The notes: generated by a model not told the origin, from the sequence alone. 64,000 nucleotides of DNA from Megaustenia siamemsis (GCA_032433765.1 JAVIAB010000059.1:56716603-56780602), one strand, 5' to 3'; shown: positions 40,797 to 52,155, counted from the first letter of the stretch. Made by a program: numbers and translations.

Positions 40797-41365
40797 TAGG
40801 GATAATATAATTATATTGCTCTTATTCCATGGCAGTCGTCTAGTGATTATACTCTGGATTCCCAAATACAGAGAAGACTGGTTAAGTCCCTGATAAACAT
40901 CTCATGTTACTGACTCACAACTTCTTTTTCAACACTCAAGTTTTTTGACCATGCGAACTTGACTCTTTGACTTGTTTCATCATGGAGGGGTAGAAACAAC
41001 ATCATGAAGTAAGATGAGCTGTTTATATGGCCATACTCATAAATGCGAGTGTGTTCTGATTTTTCCTTTAAATCTGTGCCTTGGCTGACATACTCCATCT
41101 TTGGCAGGCCTGCTTTGGTGTAGGAGTTTTCCTTCTCGCAGTGTAGATGTCAGCCATGGCTGTTGCGTCCACCCTACCATAAACTCACAAGGGAGAGCAT
41201 GACAACTGTTATCAACAAATGCTGTAACATCATAATTTACAACACCAAAGGAAAAAAAACTCAACATTATATTCTATTCTGCAACTCTTAATTTCATTAG
41301 ACCTGTTATGTTCACAACTTCTCGATTTTTCATATTTTCACTGCTTTTTTTAAAAAAGGCAAATG
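40797..41365. other. no confident gene
   Basis: The - strand near 41190-41090 has a short protein-like frame (DIYTARRKTPTPKQACQRW) without support. Otherwise nothing recognised. Confidence 0.3.
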
Positions 41366-41428
41366 TTCTGAGAGTCCAAGATTATAGACCGTAATCGTTC
41401 TGAGAGTCCAAGATTATAGACCGTAATC
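41366..41428. repeat. 31-bp direct tandem duplication
   Basis: gttctgagagtccaagatta, tagaccgtaatc occurs twice in succession without mismatches. Confidence 0.9.
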
Positions 41429-41633
41429 AGTTAAGGAAGTACAATCAAAATCTTACCGTCTAGCTCAACTAATAAAGATAAATTAAAACGTCACAAAAAG
41501 ACAATTCATGTTTAAAATAATCTGTGACATTAACTTTATTTACATCTCATGATGTGCTTGAGGTCAGTGTCAATACACACATAGATACAACAGTTGAAAC
41601 CTGTGACCATAAAGTTTAGATAAATAACAATTA

Positions 41634-41769
41634 TATTTATTTATCTGTTGTCCTTTCGAGCCGAAGACGGCACATAGGGCAGAACCACAATCTCAAAAAC
41701 AGAAACCTTGCGTGCCAAAATTACACATATTGCAGAGATCACTGCTTCTAAAATCTATGGCTGTTTTAA
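41634..41769 (-). mobile_element. RTE-derived short element G, 5'-truncated copy
   Basis: ttgtcctttcgagccgaaga, cggcacatagggcagaac and the following text match the other G copies. Flanked by a 12-bp duplication, aaataacaatta, at 41622-41633 and 41770-41781. Confidence 0.88.
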
Positions 41770-41781
41770 AAATAACAATTA

Positions 41782-42040
41782 GAGATGTTAAAAAACAGCT
41801 TACATGCACACAGGCCATAATGTAAATACTATATATATAGGTTTCTTGGCATTTATTTGTATAACTCAGGTATAGTTGATGTATTTATTTCTTTCATTGT
41901 ATAATTTTTAAATAATAAGAATTTTATCTTAAGTCAGTGATAGAACACTTTAAATGAAAATGTCAGCATTTTCTTCCAATCCAACATTTTAAAGCTTCCA
42001 ATGCTATAATTAAAATATAAAGTTACAAGAAGGAATGGTA
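41782..42040. other. non-genic stretch
   Basis: AT-rich; nothing recognised. Confidence 0.4.
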
Positions 42041-42044
42041 ATTA

Positions 42045-42400
42045 TAAGGTGAATCTTTAACATAGTGGAACATGCTGACTCGGTGATAAAGTGACAGCTG
42101 GCTTGATTGCAGCACGACAGTCGCCAGTTGGCACTGTTGCAAAATGTGATACCAAGCACAAAAAGTGGAGAAAGTAAATAGCAGTAAGGAAGAAAACTGC
42201 CCAGTCACTTCCAAATGCTGTTGCCTGGAACTGTAAAATTCATTATTTCACCCCCTGTGACATAGATATTACAGAACACACTTTCTAAAATGTAAAAACA
42301 TAAAATTGGTAGAGAAGAAAACAATGTAACTGCATTTCATTTTAGTCTGATTTGAACAATCATCATATTATAGATTACACTATAAGGTTTCCATTGTCAT
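42045..42400. repeat. repeat K, copy 1
   Basis: Shares with 45455-45860 the order: catgctgactcggtgataaa, agtaaggaagaa, ttccaaatgctg, ttggtagagaagaaaa, atcatatatagatta-like text and ataaggtttc. The left part has loose tRNA-like boxes (ggcttgattgcagc / ggttcaatcacagc). Confidence 0.65.
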
Positions 42401-43000
42401 TCACAATTATACTGAATAAAAATTTATTAAAAACTTGAATGAGATCACATTTTTGTTTTTAAAAAAATAAGTAACACATACTTGTTCTATAAAATAAGTA
42501 CAGTGAACCATTATGAATTCACTGTGCTGTGGTTTTGTGGATCATGTATAGAAAGGTAAATGTGAAATGATTCTGGGCTGTGCAAGGCTTATTCAAACTT
42601 AAGGTACATGTTTGAGCCCTTGCTGACATAAATGGAACATAACTAGCTATTGCAAAATGGCTACATATGAGGTAACAAATAGAAAAAAAAATGCATTCAG
42701 AGATGCAAGTGAGATTCTGGTATAAGAGAATTTTGAGAAGATTCTAGATTCATAAAACTCCATTATGGTGGTGGTATTTGTGTAAAGTATAAATAACATA
42801 TAGTAAAAGAAACATTGTATACAAAGTATATTCATTTCCACCTTGTGCTACCAGTGTCGAACATGGTCGTTCATGGATAAACATAAAAGAAAGCTAGTCA
42901 CCACAGAAATGAGATGTTTGAGAAAAGGTGCTTGGCATGGCGAGATAAAACAGAGTTAGAAATAATGTCATAAGACAGAGATTGGGCAATGAATCAGTTC
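42401..43000. other. non-genic stretch
   Basis: AT-rich unique DNA, no gene. Confidence 0.4.
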
Positions 43001-43012
43001 TAAACTACATAC

Positions 43013-43413
43013 CATCATCATCAAGTATCATGCCTGCTGGCGAAGTGATCATGTCTCTCCACACCTCTAGATCTCGACAGTTATTTATCATTTCTGTTGC
43101 TGACCTTCTGCCAAGTCATTCTCTTAAGCTGTCTAGTATCTTTTCTCTTTGCTACCCTCTATCTCTTTGTCCCACAATTTTTCCCAGTTGTCACAATATA
43201 TTCTAACTGTTCCCTTCTCATTGCATGGTCAAAAAATGATGATTGTTTCTTCCTTATATTGGATATTAGTTCTCCTTTCGCTTTGGCCTCTTTCAGAGCA
43301 TCTTCATTGCTCTTCTTAGCTGTCCATAGTATTGTCAACATTCTTCTGTAAAAGCACATTTCCACAGCCTCCAGTGATTTTCTTGGATGTTGTCCTATTG
43401 TCCATGATTCACA
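43013..43413 (-). mobile_element. LINE family A-prime, 3' fragment
   Basis: The - strand encodes MCFYRRMLTILWTAKKSNED, KGELISNIRKKQSSFF and RREQLEYIVTTGKN, then the terminal block and (ATG)n tail at the left. A 12-bp duplication, taaactacatac, lies at 43001-43012 and 43414-43425. Confidence 0.9.
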
Positions 43414-43425
43414 TAAACTACATAC

Positions 43426-44205
43426 AGAGACAAGAAATAAAAAAGTTTGCTTATCTGGAAAGAATGCCGAAAGATTCTGTACCATAAAAAACATATATTA
43501 AGAGAGGAAGAACACATCACAGGCCCAGAGTAAGATGGACTGACATGTGAGAAATGCTATAATAACATCATATGACAATGGATGAGACTGAAAGAAAGGC
43601 AAGAACTAGAACAAAGTATCTCCCTCAACATCTGAAGGGGTTTAGGAGGAAGTGAAGAGAGAGAGAGAGAATAAACAATGTAGAGACAAAAGGAGCTTGG
43701 TAATCCTAGTAAACAATTCACTAAGAGATGAGAAACATGACACAAACTTGGAAAGATTAGTTTTTCTAATAATTATTCTTTTCTATGAGAGACAACTCTA
43801 ACTGCAAACAATTGCTATTCTGCATGAAAGTCAAGGAAAACAAAAAGGATGGGAATCAGTCCCAAGGAAATGCCTGCTGATGGTAAATGCACTGGAAAGC
43901 GGGGTGCATAAACACAGTACATTGCAAACCTGTAAAAACAAAAGTATAGAAACAAGAAGAAAAATAATTAATATAGTTCTCAGACATTCAGGGTAATTGA
44001 ATGATAATGGCATTACTAAAGCAACAGCTCAACTGGAGAACAGACCTTTATCTGTGTATGACTCAACAATTATGCTTAGATAGAACAAAATAACCTGAGT
44101 TCAAAGGCAGTGATTGAAGTCTCTGAAAAGAGCAAGATTGATGACAACTGACATCATTCTTTACAAGAGCACTTGGGTGTAAAAGGAAATAAACAAGTAG
44201 TTAGA
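43426..44205. other. no confident feature
   Basis: Part of 43490-43700 has the look of a decayed LINE 3' end (ggcccagagtaagatggactg, (GA)n at 43660) but could not be assigned. The remainder is unique DNA. Confidence 0.3.
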
Positions 44206-44525
44206 CCTGCTGGCATAGCCGTTGTGGAGAGTGGACAAGCAGATGACTAGTAGGCTGACAGTCTAAATGGTCACAAAGAGGCTGAATGAGTAAATGAATC
44301 AGGCAATGAATGTGAATTTACAACCATGAATAGAGCACATGAATATCATGTCTAAAGGGGATGATGCCAGACAAAAGCACTGCACAGGACACCAAAGAAA
44401 ACTGGTAAATCAACACAGAACTAGAAAGGTCAGTGCCAGCCGCCTCTGCAGGACAAAACTCAGAAGGGGGATGTGAGCACTTATGGAGTGTCCTATGTGT
44501 AGTGAGAATGATCTATTGTTTATTT
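44206..44525 (+). mobile_element. decayed RNase H/C-terminal fragment of an I-type LINE
   Basis: Reads a PGHAG-like patch (CTGCTGGCATAGCCGTTGTG), a damaged ADRLA patch, then NQHRTR-like and LRRGCEHLW-like text at 44410-44490, comparable to the Nimb C-terminus (NQHRTG, RRGSEHLW) but strongly diverged. Confidence 0.55.
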
Positions 44526-44846
44526 GAAGCAACATTCAGATGCTTGTGCACAATATGAAAATTAAACACTACAACTTGGGATACTATCATCTACTTAGCT
44601 TTATCCTTCAAAATAAGAGCATTGAATCAATGTGCAAACTCTAAATCAGCATATTCATTCAAAGAAAATCTCATTCTAGGAGTGAACTGGGTTGTTCTTG
44701 TCTGTCTTCTACAATCAGCTCAGCAGATGATACAGATGAACAAGTTTTCTTCATGAATCCTAGTTTTTATCAGGAAATCATATATAGTGGCCCATAATTT
44801 GTCTGCATATTGTTCTATAGAACCAATTAGTAGGCTCTAATAACTT

Positions 44847-45113
44847 TCCAGGAGCTGCGATAGCTCAGTGGTTAATAAACTGGACTAGTAAGGACAAGAG
44901 GTCGGGTTTGATCCTGATCGACTGCTTCCAGGTTCACCCAACCTTAAATGTGTACCAGAATTTTTCTGGGAAAGTAAAGTGGCACGGGCATAATACTGAC
45001 CACATTACCCCAAAAATCATGTGCCGAAGGTCTATAAAAATTATGGTCATTAACATCATATTCCCTATATGCCACTTGGTGCGACGGGGCTCTTTACTTT
45101 TTTTCTTTTTTTT
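44847..45113 (+). mobile_element. SINE S1, copy e
   Basis: Full-length forward copy (gcgatagctcagtggttaat to ggcgacggggctctttactt analogues). A 9-bp duplication, taataactt, lies at 44838-44846 and 45114-45122. Confidence 0.9.
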
Positions 45114-45122
45114 TAATAACTT

Positions 45123-45450
45123 GTTCCTGTCTTGATGTTTTCTATAGGTGTGGACCAAATTAATTTTCTGTTTCTGTCAAAATCTCTCAAAACTAAGAAA
45201 AAGGGGACTAAGAGCAGAGCTACATTAGCTAAAGCAAATCTGTTAAGTTAAAAATACTTTATGGTGGAGATGGATAACACTTTTCCTCTGAAAGCAGCCA
45301 ACAAATATAAGCAAAGATGTTCCTGGCTAGAACACTCTAGGAAAGCAGATAGGAGAAAAGTTAGATGGAATCTAAAATTAAATAAATTAGTCATGATGAT
45401 GAATAATGACACCATTAAGGAAAAGTGAAGTAAAGAGCGTTTCTGTAACA
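45123..45450. other. non-genic stretch
   Basis: Nothing recognised. Confidence 0.35.
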
Positions 45451-45454
45451 GTGT

Positions 45455-45860
45455 CATGCTGACTTGATGATAAAGTTAATGTAGGTTCAATCACAGCTCG
45501 ACACTCTCCAGTCAACCCTTATAATAAAATGTGCACCTGACTCAATAAATTGGTGAAAATCAATAATAGTAAGGAAGAACGCTAGCCCTCTCAATTCCAA
45601 ATGCTGCTGCGTAGAATGGTGAAAGTTCAGTACTTTTTCTCTCTCTCTTTCTCATGCGCACGTACCCCACCAACAACAACACCACAGCACTTTCCCCGCA
45701 ACAGTAAAATTTATCACAGAAAATGTTTTCTACAATCTTAAGAAAAATTTGGTAGAGAAGAAAATAGAACTACATCTCATTTTAATTTAATTTGGACGAT
45801 TATCATATTATAGATTATAGTATAAGGTTTCTATTACTCTTTGCAATAGGACAACATGGA
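45455..45860. repeat. repeat K, copy 2
   Basis: Second copy of 42045-42400, with an extra pyrimidine-rich insert at 45635-45700. Confidence 0.65.
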
Positions 45861-46124
45861 AGAGAACTGCAGAGTCAAGGATGTGGGGCACGATTTGAGT
45901 ATACTGTAAACCCAGGCAAATTTTGAAAGGTGAAGGGATTTTGTTATTACCATGTGGGCTTCTTTGTTTGTCCATTGTTGATGGAAACTATAAGAAAATT
46001 TATCCAAATTTACATTTTTAGTTTTAAAACAGCAATAATTATGTGCTTGACCTATTTAAAAATTCTTTTACTGAAAACAGTAAGACAGCACAACTCATTT
46101 AATATAATTTATGAAAATATCACA

Positions 46125-46306
46125 CTACAACTTTAGTTTCTTATTGCCCCTTCGAGCATGCATGATGTAAGCTTTTGTTTTGATGATGCTCCGACACCTA
46201 AGTATCCCAGAATATCTCACAGCCCACTGAGGTGTCCAATCACTGCTGTCAGGCTCAGTTGAGACACTTTGTATTGTTTTTTGCAGTTCTTCCTCTGAAA
46301 TTAACA
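46125..46306 (-). CDS. GCLM: glutamate-cysteine ligase regulatory subunit, last coding exon
   Basis: GCLM binds the catalytic subunit in the cytosol and raises its affinity for glutamate in the first step of glutathione synthesis. After acceptor ggtttatatcag the exon completes a Val codon (G|TG) and reads LISEEELQKTIQSVS, SDWTPQWAVRYSGI and RCRSIIKTKAYIMHARRGN, ending KKLKL and TAG (46127-46125). The human protein has LLSEASFQEAL, HEWVPLWLLRYS and SRGIIKSKGYILQAKR in the same order (recalled). The final length is normal. Upstream exon: 49991-49877. Confidence 0.93.
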
Positions 46307-46410
46307 CTGATATAAACCAGAAACAACATTAGCAAATATTACAATGTATACTATACACAGTTCCTAACAAAACATTGACAATTGTAGAAATATTTGCTAA
46401 ATATACTTAT

Positions 46411-46953
46411 ATCTATCTATTGACTTTCGAGCTGTGGCCGGCCCATAGGGCATACACACAGACACTCTTTCTCTAAATTTTCTTTCCAGCAGTCTCAATC
46501 CTTGCAAAGATCTGTTACCAAATCTTGACATTTGTCTCTGTTCTGTGCAAGCATCTCAATCTCATTGAGGGAGCTGATTCCCACTGCCTTTGCCTCTCTG
46601 ATCAATGTTCTTTTCACTGTCTCTCTGGGTCAGCCTCTCTTCCTCCTACCTGATGTTTCCCACTTGAAGGCTTGCTTAGCTAATCAGTTATTATCACTTC
46701 TTATCATATGTCCATCATCTTTTCTTCATTACTGATGATATTAGTGGTTGATTGTCAATTTCTCTAATTTCTTTGTTTGTTTTGAATTAGTTCCACGTTA
46801 TACCAAGTATTTTCCTTAGAATTTATTTTCAAATGCATTCAACTTTGTTTCTATGTCTCTTGTTGTTTTCCAGTTTTCGCATACATATGTACGGGTTGAA
46901 AATACGTTTGATTTGAATAGTCTAAGTTTTGTTTTTGTGCTGATGAGTTTTGA
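46411..46953 (-). mobile_element. LINE family D, 5'-truncated copy in a GCLM intron
   Basis: Reverse of the D 3' end: tatctatctattgactttcg, gagctgtggccggcccatag at the left, and cgttcaac-type and agtctaagtttt text at the right. A 13-bp duplication, taaatatacttat, lies at 46398-46410 and 46954-46966. Confidence 0.92.
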
Positions 46954-47039
46954 TAAATATACTTATGCTGAATATACTCTCTATAAATAATAAAGTAAAA
47001 AAGATGTTACAATGCATACTAAATATACAACATATATGT

Positions 47040-47093
47040 TAAATATAAAAAGGTTCCAGCCACGTTTTGGTAAGCATATAAGGAATATGGTGT
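47040..47093 (-). mobile_element. SINE S2, copy c, 3' piece
   Basis: aaaaaggttccagccacgtt and aaggaatatggtgtt match the left ends of other S2 copies. The rest of the same copy resumes at about 48350. Confidence 0.7.
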
Positions 47094-47160
47094 TCTCCTT
47101 ATTTCTCTGAACTCCAGTTGGAGCATAGGGCACTCACAAGAGATCTCCACCCAATCCGGG
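47094..47160. other. LINE-like 3' sequence leading into the array
   Basis: tctctgaactccagttggag and catagggcactcac resemble RTE-type 3' ends in the window (compare 55250-55275). Confidence 0.35.
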
Positions 47161-47850
47161 CTGGAGCAAGTATAGACAACCCTTGTCAAGATCTGCCAGT
47201 CTCTTTCATTTCATCATGTTTGGTTCGTCACCATGTCCCCACTGGTTTGCCTCTTATAGACAACCCTTGTCAGGATCTGCCAGTCTCTTTCATTTCATCA
47301 TTTTCAGTTCGTCACCATGTCCCCACTAGTTTGCCTCTTATAGACAACCCTTGTCAAGATCTGCCAGTCTCTTTCATTTCATCATGTTCGGTTCGTCACC
47401 ATGTCCCCACTGGTTTGCCTCTTATAGACAACCCTTGTCAAGATCTGCCAGTCTCTTTCATTTCATCATGTTTGGTTCGTCACCCTGTCTCCACTGGTTT
47501 GCCTCTTATAGACAACCCTTGTCAGGATCTGCCAGTCTCTTTCATTTCATCATGTTTGGTTCGTCACCATGTCCCCACTGGTTTGCCTCTTATAGACAAC
47601 CCTTGTCAGGATCTGCCAGTCTCTTTCATTTCATCATGTTTGGTTCGTCACCATGTCCCCACTGGTTTGCCTCTTATAGACAACCCTTGTCAGGATCTGC
47701 CAGTCTCTTTCATTTCATCATGTTCGGTTCGTCACCATGTCCCCACTGGTTTGCCTCTTATAGACAACCCTTGTCAAGATCTGCCAGTCTCTTTCATTTC
47801 ATCATGTTTGGTTCATCACCATGTCCCCACTGGTTTGCCTCTTCTTTATT
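47160..47850. repeat. 84-bp minisatellite, about 8 units
   Basis: The unit runs gacaacccttgtcaagatct, gccagtctctttcatttcat, catgtttggttcgtcaccat, gtccccactggtttgcctct, tata. A length of 84 (28 codons) without stops produces a spurious 254-codon frame. Lies in a GCLM intron. Confidence 0.95.
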
Positions 47851-47879
47851 TTTCAGGTGGTGTTCATGTTAATGCTAGG

Positions 47880-48375
47880 TAATATGGTGTTAATGACTGC
47901 ACCTTAATATGGTGTTAATGACTGCACCTTAATATGGTGTTAATGACTGCACCTTAATATGGTGTTAATGACTGCACCTTAATATGGTGTTAATGACTGC
48001 ACCTTAATATGGTGTTAATGACTGCACCTTAATATGGTGTTAATGACTGCACCTTAATATGGTGCTAATGACTGCACCTTAATATGGTGCTAATGACTGC
48101 ACCTTAATATGGTGTTAATGACTGCACCTTAATATGGTGTTAATGACTGCACCTTAATATGGTGTTAATGACTGCACCTTAATATGGTGTTAATGACTGC
48201 ACCTTAATATGGTGTTAATGACTGCACCTTAATATGGTGTTAATGACTGCACCTTAATATGGTGTTAATGACTGCACCTTAATATGGTGTTAATGACTGC
48301 ACCTTAATATGGTGTTAATGACTGCACCTTAATATGGTGTTAGTGACTGCACCTTAATATGGTGTTAATGACTGC
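47880..48375. repeat. 25-bp minisatellite, about 20 units, grown from a SINE
   Basis: The unit aatatggtgttaatgactgc, acctt is nearly invariant (three units differ by one base). The last unit runs directly into an S2 SINE (tgcataaccacatcacattt), whose own sequence contains aatatggtgttagtgac. The array is an expansion of SINE-internal sequence. Confidence 0.95.
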
Positions 48376-48592
48376 ACCTTTGCATAACCACATCACATTT
48401 TTGGGTGATGTGGTTGGTATCAAGCCAGGCCATCCTTACTTCCAAGAAAAATTTCTGGTACCCATTTTTAGAGACTGGATGAACCCTGAAGCCTTGTCAA
48501 TCAACAAAAAAATATCCATTACTTCTGGGAATCAAGCCCAGACCCTTCTGATCAGGTAGTGAACACACTAACCACTCAATCATAAAGACTTC
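48350..48592 (-). mobile_element. SINE S2, copy c, main part
   Basis: gggtgatgtggttggtatca, agccaggcc and tggatgaaccctgaagcc match S2 copies a and b; the reversed tRNA-like head is at the right (acactaaccactcaatcat). Confidence 0.85.
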
Positions 48593-49139
48593 TGCTGAAT
48601 ATAATTTCTTTAAAAAATAATGTTTTAAAAAAAAGAAAGTTACAATGCATGCTAAATATACAATATATAATTAACATATTCACTGAAAAAATAATGTAAG
48701 CAAATGCTACTTTGCATATGGTAAATGTAATTTAGTTGAAAGATGATTGAAGTCATCAACTTGTCCCAGTAACCTTCAGAGCTTGAAGACATATTACTAA
48801 TTATTTTTTTTCACAAAATAATTCATATTGGATTACTTTGACCCAATATTTATGATGGTAAGTTGGCAATTATGGTCTCATTTTATATTTTAATTTTTTT
48901 TGTTTTGGTCATTTATCCCCCATTTTTCTTTCTACCTGTCCTGCAACATCTTTTTTAATTAGTAAAATCTCATTCCTTGTTCGATTATCTAAAAATTTAT
49001 ATACAATATGTGATGCATTACATTCAGATAAAAAATGTAGATTGATATTTAAAACCAAAAGGTCCATGAAAAATTGTGTCTCTGAAATCTCTTCCATTGC
49101 CGCATTGATAAAAACCTTATGTAATGAAAGAATTAAACA
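48593..49139. other. GCLM intron, nothing certain
   Basis: AT-rich. The part nearest 49140 may continue a decayed LINE. Confidence 0.35.
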
Positions 49140-49190
49140 GAGGTGGTGACAGTAATCATCCTTGTCATAATCCACCTGTATGGAGCCATT
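49140..49190 (-). mobile_element. reverse transcriptase motif B remnant
   Basis: The - strand reads L-stop-QG-stop-LLSPPLFNSFI, i.e. a broken xQGxLLSPxLFNxFI motif. Family not assigned. Confidence 0.5.
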
Positions 49191-49319
49191 TCACCCCATT
49201 AATGAGATAACTATGCTGATTGAATTTGCAGGTAGTTACTTTATAGTTTGTGTTAATTTCTTCTTACTGTTATATTTATTAATTATGGAAGAAATAAGTG
49301 CTGTTAATTTCAGTATAAG

Positions 49320-49574
49320 TAAAGTAAAAGTAAAGAGCCCCCATCAGTCCAAGTGGCGTATAAGGAATATGGTGTTAGTGACCATAAATTTTACAGACCT
49401 TCAGCACATGATTTTTGGGGTAATGTGGTCGGTATTATGCCCGTGCCGCTTTACTTTCCCAGAAAAAATCCGGTACCCATTTAAGGCTGGGTGAACCCGA
49501 AAGCTGTCGGTTGGGATCGAACTCTACCTCTTGTCCTTTGTAGTCCAGTTCACTAACCACTGAACTATCGCAGC
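49320..49574 (-). mobile_element. SINE S1, copy f, in a GCLM intron
   Basis: Full-length reverse copy. A 15-bp duplication, taatttcagtataag, lies at 49305-49319 and 49575-49589. The insertion is about 300 bp from the exon at 49877. Confidence 0.93.
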
Positions 49575-49876
49575 TAATTTCAGTATAAGGGAAACAGTAA
49601 TGAAAAAAGTAAGAGAAAATAAAACTAATTATTGTATTTGCTGGTGCATAAAACACACTTTTTAGTTAGATTAGGTATTTGTTGAAAGTAGAACTATTTA
49701 TTACTTCATTTTTTAAATACTGTAAACTAACTACAATATTCAGTGATAAAGTTTTTCCATTAAAAAATGTGTAGAAAAATGGGGGTGCATCTTATACAGC
49801 AGTAAATCGTATACGCCGGCAAATACGGTAACTAATTAGTTTAAGATTAATTTAAGTAAATTCAGAGCTCGCCTAC

Positions 49877-49991
49877 CTGGTCTATCATTGTGTGTTAGTA
49901 GCAGAACATTGACAGATTTAGCATATTCAGTCAGTTCTTTGGGCATGTAACAGCAGGACTGCAGGTTGACTTGGTCAATGCTTGGTTTAAC
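49877..49991 (-). CDS. GCLM: GCLM, exon with the SCC motif (115 bp)
   Basis: Reads VKPSIDQVNLQSCCYMPKEL, TEYAKSVNVLLLTHNDRP, bounded by acceptor gtatatcccag and donor CCAG|GTAGGC. It matches the family's strongest block, which in human has QVNLASCCVMPPDL and LLTHNDP (recalled). The paired cysteines of SCC are kept; cysteines here have been discussed in connection with subunit contact. The exon starts in phase 0 and ends in phase 1, fitting its neighbours at 52155-52027 and 46306-46125. Confidence 0.95.
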
Positions 49992-50433
49992 CTGGGATAT
50001 ACAAATAAAATACAATGAATGTTGCAGACTGACTTCTTTTTGTAGCTTTAAAACATAAACCACGCTTTTTGTTTGAAAAAAAACACATACACACACAAAA
50101 ACAATCATGTGCAGTGAAACCAAATCATAGATTATGTGCAGTCAAATCTTGTGTGTGAGGTGTGTGTATGGTGGGTGTGTGTGTAGGTGCGTTGATATGT
50201 ATAGATATTGCCAGTGTCGTGGTAGTCAAGGTAACCTAAAAACTGTTTCCCCCCCCAAAAAAATTTTAGAACCCTTTAACCTATTTTTGACCCGCCCATT
50301 GGCTGGTCAACCACCTATCCCGTACCAAGCATTATTTTTCCTTCTGGCCATGATACAGGGAAGTCATTTTTATTTTTGCTTCTCATATGATTATTTTGTT
50401 TTGGATGCTCTATTATTAGTTAGCTATGTAGGA

Positions 50434-50666
50434 GACCCAGAGAGACACTGAGAAGAACATTGATGAGAGTGGCAAGAGCAGCAGAAATCGGCTCCCTCAA
50501 TGAGATAGAGCTGCTTGCAAAGAACAGAGACAAATGGCGAGATTTGATCAAATATCTTTAAAAGAATTGAAAACTGTTAGAATAAAAATTTAGATAAGAG
50601 AAGGAGTATCTTGGTCTATGCCCTACGGGATGGCTTGGCTCAAAAGGTCAATAGATAGATTGATAG
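50434..50666 (+). mobile_element. LINE family D, short 3' fragment
   Basis: Encodes ETLRRTLMRVARAAEIGSLN and KNRDKWRDLIKYL, then the D 3' UTR (ggagtatcttggtctatgcc) and a gata-type tail. An 8-bp duplication, atgtagga, lies at 50426-50433 and 50667-50674. Confidence 0.88.
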
Positions 50667-50781
50667 ATGTAGGATTAGTTTTATTTACTTACATATTTGT
50701 GTGTGTGTGTTGTTTGTTTGTTCCTGCTGAAAGCCTATTGTGCCAAACTGTCGTTAAAATTTGTGTCATCTATCAGTTACA

Positions 50782-51599
50782 ACTGAAGTCAACAGTCACA
50801 ACATAAATAATTTGCGATATGCGGATGACAAAGTCTTAATAGCAGAGACAGAGAACGAACTACAAGAAATGATAGACATAATAGTAAAAGAAAGCAACAA
50901 GAAAGGTCTCAGTCTGAATAGTAAGAAAACAGAAGTAATGGTTATATCGAAGAAACAACCATCACCATCATGCAGCATAAAAATAAACGAGACAAATGTG
51001 AAACAAGTACAACGTTTCAAATACTTGGGCACAATAATAACATCAGATGGGAGATGCACCACAGAAATAAAAAGCAGAATAGCTCAGGCTAAAATAGCAT
51101 TTCAGAAAATGAAAAATATCTTATGCAACAAATCTATGTCAATAAAAATGAGAAAGAGAGAGCATCGGTGCTATATAGAACCAATTCTGACCTATGGAAG
51201 CGAATCATGGACAGTAGACAAACAAATGAAAAGACGATTAAAGGCCACAGAGATGGGATTTCTCAGAAGAATGTTGAAAGTTCCCTGGACAGCTAAAAAG
51301 ACCAATGAGGAAGTTCTCAAAAAGGCCAACACAAAAAGGGAGCTCTTAAAAAACATCAGAAAGAAGCAATCAACATTTTTCGGACACATCATGAGAAGAG
51401 GAAAGTTGGAATACTTGGTTACAACTGGCAAAATAAAAGGAAAGAGAGATCGTGGATGACAAAGAGAGAAAATACTGGATAGCTTGGTGTCATGGCATGG
51501 AAAACAGTCAACAACAGAACTGATACGATGCACTGTAGATAGAAGATTGTGGAGGGACATGATCGCCTACGCCAACCGGTATGGCACATGATGATGATG
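50782..51599 (+). mobile_element. LINE family A, best copy (A6), in a GCLM intron
   Basis: Opens with NINNLRYADDKVLIAETENE (reverse transcriptase motif C, YADD) and stays in frame through NSKKTEVMVISKKQPSPSC, RFKYLGTIITSDGRCTTEI, PILTYGSESWTVDKQMKRR and FFGHIMRRGKLEYLVTTGK. A TGA at 51457-51459 replaces the CGA found in sister copies; after it the terminal block is intact. A 10-bp duplication, atcagttaca, lies at 50772-50781 and 51600-51609. Tail (ATG)n. Confidence 0.93.
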
Positions 51600-51709
51600 A
51601 TCAGTTACATACAGCTTTAACCATACCATTTTTTCAATTTTTTTTTTCCATTTCTCCTTTGCAGTCAAATCAAAGATTTTTTTTTAAAGTATGTTTTTTT
51701 TTTCTTTTT

Positions 51710-51885
51710 TGTTCGTACGCCAGCTTTTACCTCTGACGAAGTCCCTAGAGACTAGGAACTGAATTTTGCATGTTAATCCATTTTTCCCTGGCAGCGTGTG
51801 CACAGGGGTCCCTCGCCACACAGATAGATAGCTCCGACTTCGGAGGTACTCATATTTTTTTCCGTCGATGAGTAATTGATGTTTA
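51710..51885 (-). mobile_element. short repeat family L, truncated copy
   Basis: Matches 60385-60555 (acctctgacgaagtccctag; gttaatccatttttccctgg; gtgcacaggggtccctcgcc). Confidence 0.75.
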
Positions 51886-52026
51886 AATTAAGTTTTAAGT
51901 ACTTGACAGCAGTGCATTATTTCAATAATCCAAAATGATGTCATCGGAGAGTTTAAACCCTCTGAACTGAAAGATTAACATTGCCAGCATATCAAGAACT
52001 TGAGCAAACAAATATTTTTTCCTCAC

Positions 52027-52155
52027 CTTGGCAAAGTTATAGAGATCCTCTAGCTCTTCTTTGGCTAGATCACAAACACCCAGGGCCAGAACCTTCTCGG
52101 CAGAAACAAGCTCCTCCATTTTCTCCCAGTAAGGTTGGATCATGTTCATAGTTAT
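52027..52155 (-). CDS. GCLM: GCLM, exon with the PYWE block (129 bp)
   Basis: Reads ITMNMIQPYWEKMEELVSAE, KVLALGVCDLAKEELEDLY and NFAK, bounded by acceptor aaaagccacag and donor CCAAG|GTGAGG. Human GCLM has LQPYWEELENLV, KKIVAIGTSDLDKTQLEQLY and QWAQ (recalled). Phase 0 at both ends. The region belongs to the aldo-keto-reductase-like fold of this non-catalytic subunit. Confidence 0.95.

Noticed and set aside
41037..41267. 76-codon - strand frame
   Set aside because: No family signal, no splice support and ordinary length for chance.
47118..47882. 254-codon frame with repeated LPLIDNPCQDLPVSF text
   Set aside because: Translation of the 84-bp intronic array in GCLM, on the opposite strand to the gene.
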